From a virus: a stretch of 32,448 nucleotides of DNA. Shown piece after piece: positions 20,135-30,400 of this stretch (the stretch's first letter is position 1; every line of letters begins with the position of its first letter). Both the position numbers and the translations under genes were made by a program. The notes beneath the pieces were generated by a model. That model saw only the letters and a program-made list of their open reading frames with translations. It ran no database searches and was not told where the DNA came from. The stretch lies in IMG/VR virus record IMGVR_UViG_3300025508_000004, positions 1 through 32,448 of that record; one strand, written 5' to 3'.

Positions 20135-20740
20135 ATGACAAGTAAAGTTGATATTGCAAACTACGCTTTAAACAAAATCGGCGGGTCAAACATCATTAGC
20201 TTTACTGAGGACAGCAAGGCTGCGCGGATTGTTAATCAGCGTTATGATGCAGCCCGTGACGCTGTTTTTCGGGCGCATCCGTGGAATTGTTTAATTCGTC
20301 GCGCAGAATTAGCGCAGAGTTCAACGGCTCCCACGTTTGGGTACACGTATCAATACGCACTGCCAACTGATCCATACTGCCTGCGTGTTTTGGAATTTAG
20401 CAACGGATCTTTATCATATCCGCAAGATAACATGGTTTCTGCGCTTGGTGAGCCGGTGTTTGTTATTGAGGGTAGAAATCTTCTGACAAATGAAGGCACA
20501 GCAAAAATTAAGTATGTGGCGCAAATTACAGACCCAGCGCAGTATGATGCCAACTTAGTTGAAACAGTTGCCGCGCGTCTGGCGCATGAGATTGCGTATG
20601 CAATTTCGGGATCGACAACTTTGGTGCAATTAATGGACGTACAGTATCAAACGCAATTAAAAGAGGCTCGGTTTGTTGACGCGACTGAGGGCGCGACAAC
20701 ACACATTGAGGCGAGCGACTTTATTGAAGCGAGGTTCTGA
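20135..20740 (+). CDS. Tail tubular protein A (T7 gp11-like)
   Basis: The 201-residue protein starts KVDIANYALNKIGGSNIISF and continues through SKAARIVNQRYDAARDAVFR to AHPWN. These are hallmarks of tail tubular protein A and related adaptors, which form the gatekeeper ring below the portal. The second half contains the beta elements and ends with a helical tail. Length (T7 gp11 is 196 residues) agrees well. GGGAG lies upstream of the ATG. The stop overlaps the start of the next gene by one base. Confidence 0.88.
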   Translation: MTSKVDIANYALNKIGGSNIISFTEDSKAARIVNQRYDAARDAVFRAHPWNCLIRRAELAQSSTAPTFGYTYQYALPTDPYCLRVLEFSNGSLSYPQDNMVSALGEPVFVIEGRNLLTNEGTAKIKYVAQITDPAQYDANLVETVAARLAHEIAYAISGSTTLVQLMDVQYQTQLKEARFVDATEGATTHIEASDFIEARF

Positions 20741-23019
20741 TGGCGCGATCAGCACCAGCATATAGCTCATTCACCGCTGGTGAGATTGGGCCAAAGTTTG
20801 AAGGTCGAACGAATATTGAAAAATATCGTGAGGGTTTGGCTGATTTGACAAACATGATTGTCATGCCAAGCGGTGGCGTAACACGCCGTCCCGGCACAGA
20901 GTTTTTGGATGAAGTTAAAAATAGCGCGGTCAAGACGCGTCTTATCCCGTTTCAGTTCAAAGCCAGTGATACGTATATTTTAGAGTTTGGCGATCAATTG
21001 TTTCGGATTTATCGTAACGGTGCGCTTGTTACGAGTGGCGGAGTTCCTGTTGAAGTTGTTACGCCTTATGCGGCTGCGGACATTTTTAATCTGCGTTTTG
21101 TACAATCTGCCGATACAATGTATTTTACGCATCCAAGCTATGACGTGCGCAAATTAACGCGTACAGATCACGATGCTTGGAAGTTTTCCATTCCGATCTT
21201 TCAAGGTGGATTGGATGCTGCAAAGTATATTGAAAACATTACGCAAGCTAATCCCGGTGTTATAACTGTAACAGGTCATGGATTTAGCAATGGCAATGAG
21301 GTTTCATTGTCAGGCATTCAAGGCATGACAGAAATATCGGGTGCAAATTATCGCGTTGCCAATGCAACAACCAATACATTTACACTTGTTGACGAGGCTG
21401 GTGATAATGTTGACACAACCAGCTTTACGGCGTTTGAAGATGGTGGCGGCACTGAGGTTGCAATTACTGGTGCAACGGCGGCTGATCCATGTGTGATTAC
21501 CAGCAACGCTCATCCGTTTTTTGATGACGATGTTATTTACATCAAAGACGTGACTGGCATGACAGAATTGAACGATAAGTATTATATCGTTGCATCGGCT
21601 ACGACAAACACATTCGCATTGAAAGATATGTCCGGCACTGACGTTGATGCGACAGGATATACTGCTTACACCTCTGGCGGCACGGCTGAGCTTGCATTAT
21701 CCAAGGTGCAGAAGATACAGGCTGTCGGCACAGAAATGAGCGGTACGGACAACCGTCCCAGCGTTGTAACATTCTTTGAGCAGCGTTTAGTATTTGCCAA
21801 CACAAACAACAATCCACAAACAATCTTCTTTAGCAAAAACGCTGACTATCAAAACTTTGAAACAGGCACGGCTGACGATGATGCTTTGATCTACACGATT
21901 GCGTCAAACCAAGTGAACGCAATTCGTTATTTGTCTGCCACGCGGATCTTGACGATTGGGACATCTGGTGGGGAGTATGTTCTGACATCTGCCAATGATG
22001 GGCCGATTACGCCGACATCAACACTTATACGCAAGTATTCCAACTATGGATCAAGTAATATTGAGCCAGTACAGGTTGCCGACGTTACGTTATTTTTGCA
22101 GCGTGGCGCACGAAAGGTGCGCGAGTTCAAGTATGTCGGCGAGCTAAACCTTGAGGCATATGCAGCGCCTGACATGACGATCTTAGCAGAGCATTTAACT
22201 GAAGGCGGCGTTGTTGGGTTTGCATATCAACAAGAACCGGAAAGCATTATCTGGGCTATTCGCGCAGACGGCACGCTGCTTGGCTTGTCGTATCGCCGAG
22301 AAGAGCAGATTGTTGCGTGGCACAAGCATGTGATCGGCGGCACGTTTGATGGCGGGCAGGCTGTTGTGGAAAGCATTGCAGTTTTGCCGACAGACACTGG
22401 CGAAGACGAATTATATATGATTGTAAAGCGTACTATTAATAGTGCTACCAAAAGATATGTAGAGCGCATGAAAGTGTTTGACTTTGGTTCTGACACGACA
22501 ACTGCATTTTTTGTTGACAGTGGTTTGACGTATAGTGGCTCGGCTGTGAATACACTTTCCGGCTTGTCTCACTTGGAAGGCGAAAGCGTAACGGTATTGG
22601 CAAATGGCGCTGCGCATCCAGTTCGCACAGTATCTAGTGGCGCAATAAGCATGGCTTATGATACAACTAATGCAGCAGTCGGTTACAGTTACACAAGTTC
22701 AATGCAAACAATGCGATTAGATACAGGCTCAGCAGATGGCACGGCGCAAGGCAAACCAAAGCGTATTCATGGTTTGACTGTGCGTTTCCATGAAACTGTT
22801 GGCGCAGAGATTGGTAATGACAGCGGCGAGACAGATCGTATTCCGTTTCGCAGTTCTGCCAATCCAATGGATCAGGGTGTTCCATTGTTTAGCGGCGATA
22901 AGAAGATTGAGTTTCCCGGTGGCTTTCAAGATGATGATCGTGTTTACGTGCGACAAGATCAAGCGTTGCCAATGACAGTTCTGGCGTTGTTCCCGCGTTT
23001 GAACACGTTTGATATATGA
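20740..23019 (+). CDS. Tail tubular protein B (T7 gp12-like) with two inserted FCCH-like repeats
   Basis: The 759-residue protein begins SSFTAGEIGPKFEGRTNIEK, and NMIVMPSGGVTRRPGTEFLD is the family signature of the nozzle protein that ends the tail. It contains two tandem beta repeats (residues about 165-240 and 241-319). Each has an 'NPGVIT/DPCVIT...GHGF/AHPF' opening, an 'SGIQGMTE/DVTGMTE' turn and a final 'TNTFTL/TNTFAL' strand. They look like E1_FCCH-type domains, which are common in such marine phage tail proteins. The remaining parts (320-759) are beta-propeller-like with SVVTFFEQRLVFANTNNNPQ. The repeats may contact fibres or host surface. The gene is clearly intact. Confidence 0.88.
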   Translation: MARSAPAYSSFTAGEIGPKFEGRTNIEKYREGLADLTNMIVMPSGGVTRRPGTEFLDEVKNSAVKTRLIPFQFKASDTYILEFGDQLFRIYRNGALVTSGGVPVEVVTPYAAADIFNLRFVQSADTMYFTHPSYDVRKLTRTDHDAWKFSIPIFQGGLDAAKYIENITQANPGVITVTGHGFSNGNEVSLSGIQGMTEISGANYRVANATTNTFTLVDEAGDNVDTTSFTAFEDGGGTEVAITGATAADPCVITSNAHPFFDDDVIYIKDVTGMTELNDKYYIVASATTNTFALKDMSGTDVDATGYTAYTSGGTAELALSKVQKIQAVGTEMSGTDNRPSVVTFFEQRLVFANTNNNPQTIFFSKNADYQNFETGTADDDALIYTIASNQVNAIRYLSATRILTIGTSGGEYVLTSANDGPITPTSTLIRKYSNYGSSNIEPVQVADVTLFLQRGARKVREFKYVGELNLEAYAAPDMTILAEHLTEGGVVGFAYQQEPESIIWAIRADGTLLGLSYRREEQIVAWHKHVIGGTFDGGQAVVESIAVLPTDTGEDELYMIVKRTINSATKRYVERMKVFDFGSDTTTAFFVDSGLTYSGSAVNTLSGLSHLEGESVTVLANGAAHPVRTVSSGAISMAYDTTNAAVGYSYTSSMQTMRLDTGSADGTAQGKPKRIHGLTVRFHETVGAEIGNDSGETDRIPFRSSANPMDQGVPLFSGDKKIEFPGGFQDDDRVYVRQDQALPMTVLALFPRLNTFDI

Positions 23020-23029
23020 GGCTAGATAG

Positions 23030-23566
23030 ATGAGTATCTTTGCAGCAATCAGTTTAGGCGCACAGCTTATAGGCGGGTTTCAATCAAGAAGTGCGGCAAA
23101 TCGAGCCTCAAAGAAGGCGCAGCAAGCGGCAGAATTTAATGCAAGTATAATTGAGCGCGATATTGATCTGTTGGAAAGACAGCGCGGAATTATCAATGCA
23201 AACTTTTTAGTGCAGCAAGAAAGAGCAGAGCAAGAATTTGAGCGTGACGTGCAAGCAGTTGCTCGGTCTGGTTTTGCTTACGGTGGCTTTGATATGAGCC
23301 AAGGCACGCCAATGGAGGTGCTACGTAACAATGCGCGTGAGTTTGAATATCAAAAATCTGTTGAGCGGTTTAATAATCAAATTACAAATCTGCAAATTAC
23401 AGACGCACAAGAAGAGGCTGAGTTAAACGCACAGTTGGCGCGTATGGAAGGCGGCGCGACAGCCGCAGGTTTAAGGGCGCAAGGCACAAGAAGTTTGATT
23501 AGTAGTTTGGGTCAAGCTGCTCAATTTACTTATCAAGCTGGCGGATTGAAGGAAATATTTAAATGA
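23030..23566 (+). CDS. Internal virion protein (gp14-like)
   Basis: The 178-residue protein starts MSIFAAISLGAQLIGGFQSR, a hydrophobic or amphipathic beginning. Long Gln/Glu/Ala-rich helices follow (about 20-75 and 105-150) with an intervening FAYGGFDMSQGTPMEVL motif. This layout, and its position after tail tubular protein B, match T7 gp14-like internal core proteins, which are ejected into the host outer membrane to make a channel. The sequence identity to T7 gp14 is not visible by eye, so the call is by arrangement and helical character. Confidence 0.75.
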   Translation: MSIFAAISLGAQLIGGFQSRSAANRASKKAQQAAEFNASIIERDIDLLERQRGIINANFLVQQERAEQEFERDVQAVARSGFAYGGFDMSQGTPMEVLRNNAREFEYQKSVERFNNQITNLQITDAQEEAELNAQLARMEGGATAAGLRAQGTRSLISSLGQAAQFTYQAGGLKEIFK

Positions 23567-25335
23567 GGATACCAGTATTTCGCACCCGTGCCGCAGCAAC
23601 TCAAGAAGCACCCGGACGCAGCATTCAAGCTAGAATGCGCGGCGATGTTCTTGCTCAAGCAGAATTGCAGAAAGTCTCAGTGGGGCAGGAAATGGTCGCA
23701 CAGATTGGCGAATACGCTAAGATGCGATATAAGGAGGCAGAGGAGCTTAAACTGAACGAAGCACTGTTGTCTGCCGAAGAAGGCATTCGCACAGCCTCAC
23801 GCGATCTGTCGCGTTCTTCGCAACTATACAATATCTTTGAGGGTGAAAACCTATGGGATCAGCAGACATCTGCGATCCGCGATCAGGCTTTGGATGCGCT
23901 GGGCGGGAATAGATTTACGCGTCAGAAGTTTTTAGAGCGTTACGGGCAAATGGAAGTGACAAGTCGTTTTCAATTGCGCGGCGTTGTTGATCGTAAAATA
24001 GAAGCTGCCAAGCAGGCTGCGATTACTGCCCGTAACGAGCAAATGGTAGTGGATCTATCTGATCCGGGCCTTACAGACCCAGCGGCAATGATTGAGAAAT
24101 ATAATGCAACGCTCGCAGGCATGACCGTTGATCAGGCTCGTTCTGTTAAAAATGGCACGGCAAATCCAACCGTTGTGCAGGCTGCAAATTTAAAATTAAA
24201 AAAACGCATCGCGGAAAATGTTGCAAGTGCATATATTGGATCAGATCCAATATTAGCGGCAACAATGCTTGGCGCATTAGAAATACAAGATCAGATTGAT
24301 CTGGGTGAAGATGTTCCAAAAGATGAAATGCCTGCATTGCGCGGCGGCTCATATGCTCTTTATACTTTGCAAAACTTGCCGCGTGATGAGGCTATAAATG
24401 TTTTGGCTGACGCATTAACAAATGCAAACAAGTTTGCAGCGTTAGAAGAAAAAATGCGGCAGCGTGCTGAAGCTGCTGAAAAAGATGTTATTCAGAATGC
24501 AAAGAATAGATATTTTTATTATCAGCCAGACGAAACGTATAGCATAATTGATTTAAATAGATTTTTACCAAATGCGCTAAAATATTTGCCTAAAGAGGCT
24601 TTTGCTGATGTTGAGAACATTAAAGGCACAGATATGCGTACTGCAATTGAAACTTATTTAGATGCATCAAATGCAATCACGCCGGATTTCCGTGAAAAGA
24701 TAAATAAGCTAGATGAAGAAGAAAATGTTAGTTTTTCACCATATCGTGAGAAATCAGATCCAAAAACCTATGATGAATTGTTTGCTTATAAAAATATAGG
24801 TGATTTAAGATATACTGATGTAGAAGATGCAAAAAGAGAATTATCACGCGAAGATTACGTCTATTTTATAAACAGTCTAGAAACCGAAGAAGAGGAAGCA
24901 GTTAGCGCGGCAAAGCGTTATGCGCAGGCAACCTTCCAGTATGATGAGCAGACAGCACTTGATCCAGACATGGGTCGCGCATCTAAGGCTGCATTTTATT
25001 CTGTTGTTGCCGAGTTGGAGCGTGCGGTTGCCGATCGTCGATTATCGGCTCAAGGACCAATGACGCCCACTGAAATTAATCAGCTAACACGCAATTTAAT
25101 TACCGATCAAAAAGATTTCTTTGATCAGCAATTGCGTCAAGATTATATCGGCACGATTGATAGATACAATGATTTATATGGTGGAACTAATATTAATTTA
25201 AGCTATGAAAATCCTTTAGCTGATCTTGACACATGGTATAGTGGTCTTGCAGATCAAAAAACGCAGGAAGCAAACTACGCTCGGATCAAAAGCACCTTGA
25301 AGCGCGAATATTTTGACAAAGGGTTTAAATTCTAA
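23563..25335 (+). CDS. Internal virion protein (gp15-like)
   Basis: The 590-residue protein is predominantly helical and charged, with no membrane span. Its N-terminus has basic and Arg-rich parts (MRIPVFRTRAAATQEAPGRS). Typical segments are EMVAQIGEYAKMRYKEAEEL and SRSSQLYNIFEGENLWDQQT. The place after gp14-like and before two large proteins matches T7 gp15, which forms part of the periplasmic tunnel for DNA ejection. Overlap with both neighbours (4 nt and 1 nt) supports one late operon. No catalytic motif was found. From about residue 300 the coding strand becomes A/T-rich relative to neighbours. Confidence 0.75.
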   Translation: MRIPVFRTRAAATQEAPGRSIQARMRGDVLAQAELQKVSVGQEMVAQIGEYAKMRYKEAEELKLNEALLSAEEGIRTASRDLSRSSQLYNIFEGENLWDQQTSAIRDQALDALGGNRFTRQKFLERYGQMEVTSRFQLRGVVDRKIEAAKQAAITARNEQMVVDLSDPGLTDPAAMIEKYNATLAGMTVDQARSVKNGTANPTVVQAANLKLKKRIAENVASAYIGSDPILAATMLGALEIQDQIDLGEDVPKDEMPALRGGSYALYTLQNLPRDEAINVLADALTNANKFAALEEKMRQRAEAAEKDVIQNAKNRYFYYQPDETYSIIDLNRFLPNALKYLPKEAFADVENIKGTDMRTAIETYLDASNAITPDFREKINKLDEEENVSFSPYREKSDPKTYDELFAYKNIGDLRYTDVEDAKRELSREDYVYFINSLETEEEEAVSAAKRYAQATFQYDEQTALDPDMGRASKAAFYSVVAELERAVADRRLSAQGPMTPTEINQLTRNLITDQKDFFDQQLRQDYIGTIDRYNDLYGGTNINLSYENPLADLDTWYSGLADQKTQEANYARIKSTLKREYFDKGFKF

Positions 25336-27461
25336 TGGCTGACTTAATCCAAATAGATACAGACGAGGAAATGGATAAGTACGCCGAGGCTCAGCTTATC
25401 TCGCAAAATCCACCGCCTGTTGCTGCGATCAAAGAAAAAACTTTGAACTACAACCCAATAACTGGGCGTAATGACGTTTTAACGTCATTGTCTACTGGCG
25501 GATATGTCAAAGTGGGTGAAGAGGAATTGCCACGCATTGAGCAAATTCAGCAATATACGCGTACTTTAAAAAACATTGGTGTGCCACTTGACATAGCTGA
25601 ATATGAGGCTGCTGGCTTTAGCGCAGAAGAGGTGCAGGCGGCTGGCGTTATGCCTATGGTTCAAGAAAAGCCTAAACGCACCGAGCCACTGCGTGAGGGT
25701 GAAGAGTTGCGTATGCGCCGTGAAGGTGCAGACATGGTTGCGCCACTTGATCAAACATTGCGTCAGAATACGACTAACACATTGCGCGAAATATTTGTTG
25801 CGGCTGGTTTGGATAATTATCAAGCACGTCAGATTGCGGAAGGCTTGATTGGCAATCCGAATGCCACGCGTGATCTAGGAATAGGCATTGCAGACTTTAC
25901 GCCTGCTGGCTTGTTCTTTGGTGCGCAGGAAGGCTATCGAACATTTGAGCGGGGCATGAATACAGGCGATCCAACAACGATTGGCATGGGTGCATTGGAA
26001 GCTGGCTTGTCATTGCTTGAGGCTGTGCCGCTAACAGCAGCGGGGGCAAAGGCGGCTAAGGCTGGCATCCCGACACTGCGGCGGGCACTGGTTGATTTAG
26101 GCCAAGGCGCAGAGGCACGCATTGCGGAGCGCGGCGATACGACATTGTTTAGCAATCCTATTGAGCCTGCTGTGGATCAGGCGTTGGCGATGGCGGGGCG
26201 TGCGGCTGGTGGCAGTGAGTTTACAGTTACAAGACAAGATGCATCAGAAATATTTGGCGAAGGCTCTGAGCGGGTTCGCTACACAGACCCACGATCACAG
26301 GGGACGATTGAAGTTGTTGCGCGTCCAGATGGAAGTGCATCTGTTCTTGAACTAGAAGTGCCAGAAGAGTTTAGGGGCCAAGGCATTGGTCAACGACTTC
26401 AAGAGAAAGTCATGCAAGATTATCCAGTTATGGGTGGACAAGTTTCGTCTAAAGCTGCCGCAACAACAGCGTATAGATTAGGGCGTCGTCCTATAAATAA
26501 TCCTGATGCAACACTTGAAGATGTGTTTAAAGAAATTGATGAGATGTCATCGGTCAACATGATTTCGCCTAAGATGCGCAGAGCTGAAACACGCAGGCAG
26601 GCAAACATCCAGCGTTTTGGTTATGATCCGAATGAAGCGCAAACCCCCGACACATCATACCGCATGGAGCATCAGCCAACAGGGCCAGAAGGCGGTGAGG
26701 GCATTCGGTTGGATGACCTAACTAAAAACATATCAGGCGAGCAAGCTGGCTATCCTGAAGACTTCTACACGCCACGCGGTGCTAGTCTTTATGCGCAAGG
26801 CCCAAGTTTCCCTGACGATGAATACGGAATGGCTAATCAAGAGAGCTACAAGATCATCACGTCTGTGCGCAACAATCCTGACGCAGAGGTTACAATCTAT
26901 CGTGCCGTTCCTGACGAGGATGCGATCACTACAATCAACCCGGGCGACTTTGTAACCCTTAGCCGTAAATATGCTGAGTTGCATGGCGCAAGTGGATATG
27001 GGCGTTCTGGCGATGAAGCTGGCAAAATACTTGAGCAAAAAGTAAAAGTGCGCGATATTTACTGGGATGGCAATGACGTTAATGAGTTTGGGTATTTCCC
27101 AGAAAGTTCAACTGCAACAAAATCTTTGCCTGATATGCTTGAGCAGAAATATCCTAATGTAACCTTAGATATTTCTGGCAATCCCGAAAAGGGTTACGAG
27201 CTAAGTCGTATCGTTATTCCTGAGGGAGAGCGCGGCGAAGGCATGGGGACAGAGGTCATGCAGGATATGATTGATATGGCTGATGAACAAGGTGCTAGAA
27301 TATCTTTAACACCAGATGTATCATTCGGGGGAACAAGTGTAGCGCGATTAAAGAAATTCTATAAGCAGTTTGGCTTTGTGGAAAACAAAGGTAAGAACAA
27401 AGATTTCTCAATACGCAACACAATGTATAGAGACCCACAATCAACTGGGGGCGCAGATTAA
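25335..27461 (+). CDS. Polyvalent virion protein with GNAT, ADP-ribosyltransferase and GNAT-like domains
   Basis: The 708-residue protein has a helical N-terminal half (1-290), likely for virion attachment. A GNAT-like segment covers about 295-385 (VLELEVPEEFRGQGIGQRLQ; R347-GQGIG is the acetyl-CoA loop). An ART-PolyVal-like domain covers about 440-590: YRMEHQPTGPEGG, YRAVP with R523, INPGDFVTLSRKYAELHG with S543, and NDVNEFGYFP with E584, a possible R-S-E catalytic triad. A second GNAT-like segment spans about 615-700 (VIPEGERGEGMGTEVMQDMI and FYKQFGFVEN). Such domains in one large phage protein are known from polyvalent proteins thought to enter the host with the DNA and modify host targets. 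Neither activity is proven. Confidence 0.82.
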   Translation: MADLIQIDTDEEMDKYAEAQLISQNPPPVAAIKEKTLNYNPITGRNDVLTSLSTGGYVKVGEEELPRIEQIQQYTRTLKNIGVPLDIAEYEAAGFSAEEVQAAGVMPMVQEKPKRTEPLREGEELRMRREGADMVAPLDQTLRQNTTNTLREIFVAAGLDNYQARQIAEGLIGNPNATRDLGIGIADFTPAGLFFGAQEGYRTFERGMNTGDPTTIGMGALEAGLSLLEAVPLTAAGAKAAKAGIPTLRRALVDLGQGAEARIAERGDTTLFSNPIEPAVDQALAMAGRAAGGSEFTVTRQDASEIFGEGSERVRYTDPRSQGTIEVVARPDGSASVLELEVPEEFRGQGIGQRLQEKVMQDYPVMGGQVSSKAAATTAYRLGRRPINNPDATLEDVFKEIDEMSSVNMISPKMRRAETRRQANIQRFGYDPNEAQTPDTSYRMEHQPTGPEGGEGIRLDDLTKNISGEQAGYPEDFYTPRGASLYAQGPSFPDDEYGMANQESYKIITSVRNNPDAEVTIYRAVPDEDAITTINPGDFVTLSRKYAELHGASGYGRSGDEAGKILEQKVKVRDIYWDGNDVNEFGYFPESSTATKSLPDMLEQKYPNVTLDISGNPEKGYELSRIVIPEGERGEGMGTEVMQDMIDMADEQGARISLTPDVSFGGTSVARLKKFYKQFGFVENKGKNKDFSIRNTMYRDPQSTGGAD

Positions 27462-30400
27462 TGGCAGTAGATCCAACCCAACTAGCCGAAGAGCAAGAAC
27501 AGCGCCAGCGCATTGAGGTTGCTGGTGCGCCTACTGAATTTGCCAAAGGGCCAGAGGCAGGCGTGCAGCTTGCAGGCGGCGGGACAAAAGCGTTGCTGGA
27601 GGTTTTGAATAAATTAAAACCATCTGTTACACCTGTTTTGCCTTATGAGGCTGATGCGGCAATACCACCGGGAGTATCGCCGGAAAGCGTAGTGCAGCCA
27701 TCACGCGTACCAACACCACAAGAAATTGGCCTTGTGCCAGATCCGGGCAAATACTCAGAGCGGCGCACGCAGGAGATACTAGCGCCGGAGGTTTTGTCGC
27801 CGGAAGGTGTAGAAGAATTTCAGCGCCGTGGCTTTAAAGCGCAAGAGCCTGTTGAAGAACAGACAATTCAAAACGCAGCAGAAGCGTTGGACGAGCAAGC
27901 GGCAGAAGCTGAATTGTTGGTCGGTGACGTAAAGAAGCAAGCGCGTGATGCGTTGACGGCTGAAACGCGTGGTTTCAAGCCGGAAACAGGCGTGGCTGAT
28001 GAAAAGCTGGCAGATCAAATGGCTGACCAGTTGCTAATACGCAGAGGTCAAATCAAAACGCTAGAAGATGGTGGCGACTTTAACTTTGATTACATGACAA
28101 CAACGGATGATGTTAAAGAAACTATTACTGCACTTTCTGAAGTTTATAGGGATCAAACAAAAGCCGTTAAGCGTGGTTATATCAGCAACGAAGTTACAGC
28201 CGACAAAGCTGCAAAAATCATTGCAGATGAGGTTGGTTTAACGCGCACATTGCTTAAACGTAAAATCGGCGATGGCACGTTAAGTGCAGAGATGATGCTG
28301 GCATCGCGTGAATTGCTTGTGCGCAGCGCGGAAAAGCTAACAGGTTTAGCAACTAAAATTAAAGAAGGCACAGCAACTGCAACAGATCGATTGGCATTCC
28401 GCAGGCAAATGGCGATCCATGCTGGCATTCAATTGCAGGTTAAGGGTGCGCAGACAGAAGCGGCTCGGACATTGCAATCATTTCAGATCAAGGTTGGCGG
28501 CGAGCTAAGTGCTGTTGAGCAGGCGCGTGAGGCGCAGCGTTTATTGCAGGAAACTGGCGGAGCCGATTTAGTTGACGCAATGGCGGACAACTTGCTGAAG
28601 GTACAAAAAGAAAACGGTCAACGCGGCATTAATGATTTTGCGCGTGGCGGCTGGAGAGCCAAGACACGTCAGATGCTTTCAGAAGCGTATTTGTCTGGGC
28701 TGCTCAGCAACCCAGCAACGCAGATGAAAAATGTTGTCGGTACTGCATCATTTATGGCGTATCAGCTACCAGCCGAAATGATTGCAGGCATGTATGGATC
28801 TGTTATTCGGGGGGGCCGTGGAGCGTTGAAGTTGCCGATTAGCGATGATCAGGTTTACGTTGACGATGCCATGCTACGCTTTAAGGGCTGGATGGACAGC
28901 TACAAGGACGGATTAAAGGCGGCATCGATTGCATGGCGCACTGAGGTGCCAGCGGCTGAAGCAAGCAGATTGGACGTTGAAAATTATACGTCTATTGCGG
29001 GTGAAAGTAATGCTTGGACATCCAAGGCAATTTCTGAGTTTGGCAAGCGTGTGCGTATTCCGTTCCGCCTGCTGCTGGCAACAGACGAATACTTTAAGAC
29101 AATCTCACAGCGCGGCGAACTGTATGTGCAGGCAAACAAGGCGTATAAAAAAGCATTGCGCAATGGAAAGACTGTGCAGGAGGCGCAAGACGAGGCAGGC
29201 ATGATCCTGTTAGATCCGCGTTCTGTTTCTGAAGAGTTGGATTATAAAGCTAAACTTGACACTCTACAAAGCGATTTAGGACAGTTTGGTAAATTTACAG
29301 GGATGGCGCAGAGGGTCGATGTCGCGGGCATTCCAGTGGGTCGCATGATACTGCCTTTTGCCACTGCGCCGACAAACTCATTTTTGCGAACGACTGAGTT
29401 TATGGGATTAAATCCGAAAGTGTATGCTGACATCGTAGGCAAAAACGGTTCACGCGCACAGCAGATGGCACTGGGACGATTGTCTGTCGGCGGTGCAACT
29501 ATGGCTGTTGTGGCTGATTATGCGATCCAAGGCAGCATTACAGGCGGTATGCCGAGCGATCCAAAGGTGCGGGATGCTTTGCCGCCGGGTTGGCAACCAT
29601 ATAGCTTTGTGTTTAGAGGCGAAGGCTTTCCAGAAGACATGCCATTGTATGATGTATATGGACGCCCAAATGGTCCATTAGAATATGTAAGCTATTCTGG
29701 ATACGAGCCTGTTGGCGCTGTGATTGCATTGACTGCTGATGTCGTTCAGAGAATGCACCGCACGCGCGATCCAGAAGTGCGTAACAACTTAGCTGCCGCA
29801 GCAGTTGGTTCAGTGATTGATTATTACAAAGAATTGCCAATGTTGCAGGGTTTGTCTGACGTTGCATTTGCATTGGAATATAATGATCCAATGCGCTTCT
29901 TTAGAAGTCCAGCCGAGGCGGCAACGCCGATTGGCTTGCCAAATCCTGTTAGCTCGTTGCAGCGTGCAGGGGGTCGCATGGTTGATCCGCGCGTTATGCG
30001 TCCAAGAGGTGATATTGAATACTACACAATGGCAGACATTGAAGCTAAGAATGAGGACGGCACATATGTCTTCGCCAAACCAGACGGCACGCCAGATTAT
30101 AATATGGTTGGGTTGCCTAAAGGTGATTTTGGCAGCAGCATTATTAGCATGATGTCTGATCTGTCTGCGTATCAATCTAAAGACAGCGTATTCCGCGATG
30201 AGTATGATCGGAATGCGCCTGCATATGATACGCTTGGCAATGAGATTGGTGCAAACGATGTCAGCCTAGCAACCAATCCCGGCTTGGCAATCTTTAATAA
30301 TTTGAGCGGCATTCGCATTCGACAGGGTGAAGAGATGCCGGATTATCAAGCAGAGCTAATGCGTTTAGCATCTATGACAGGTGGTTGGCCTTTAACCAAT

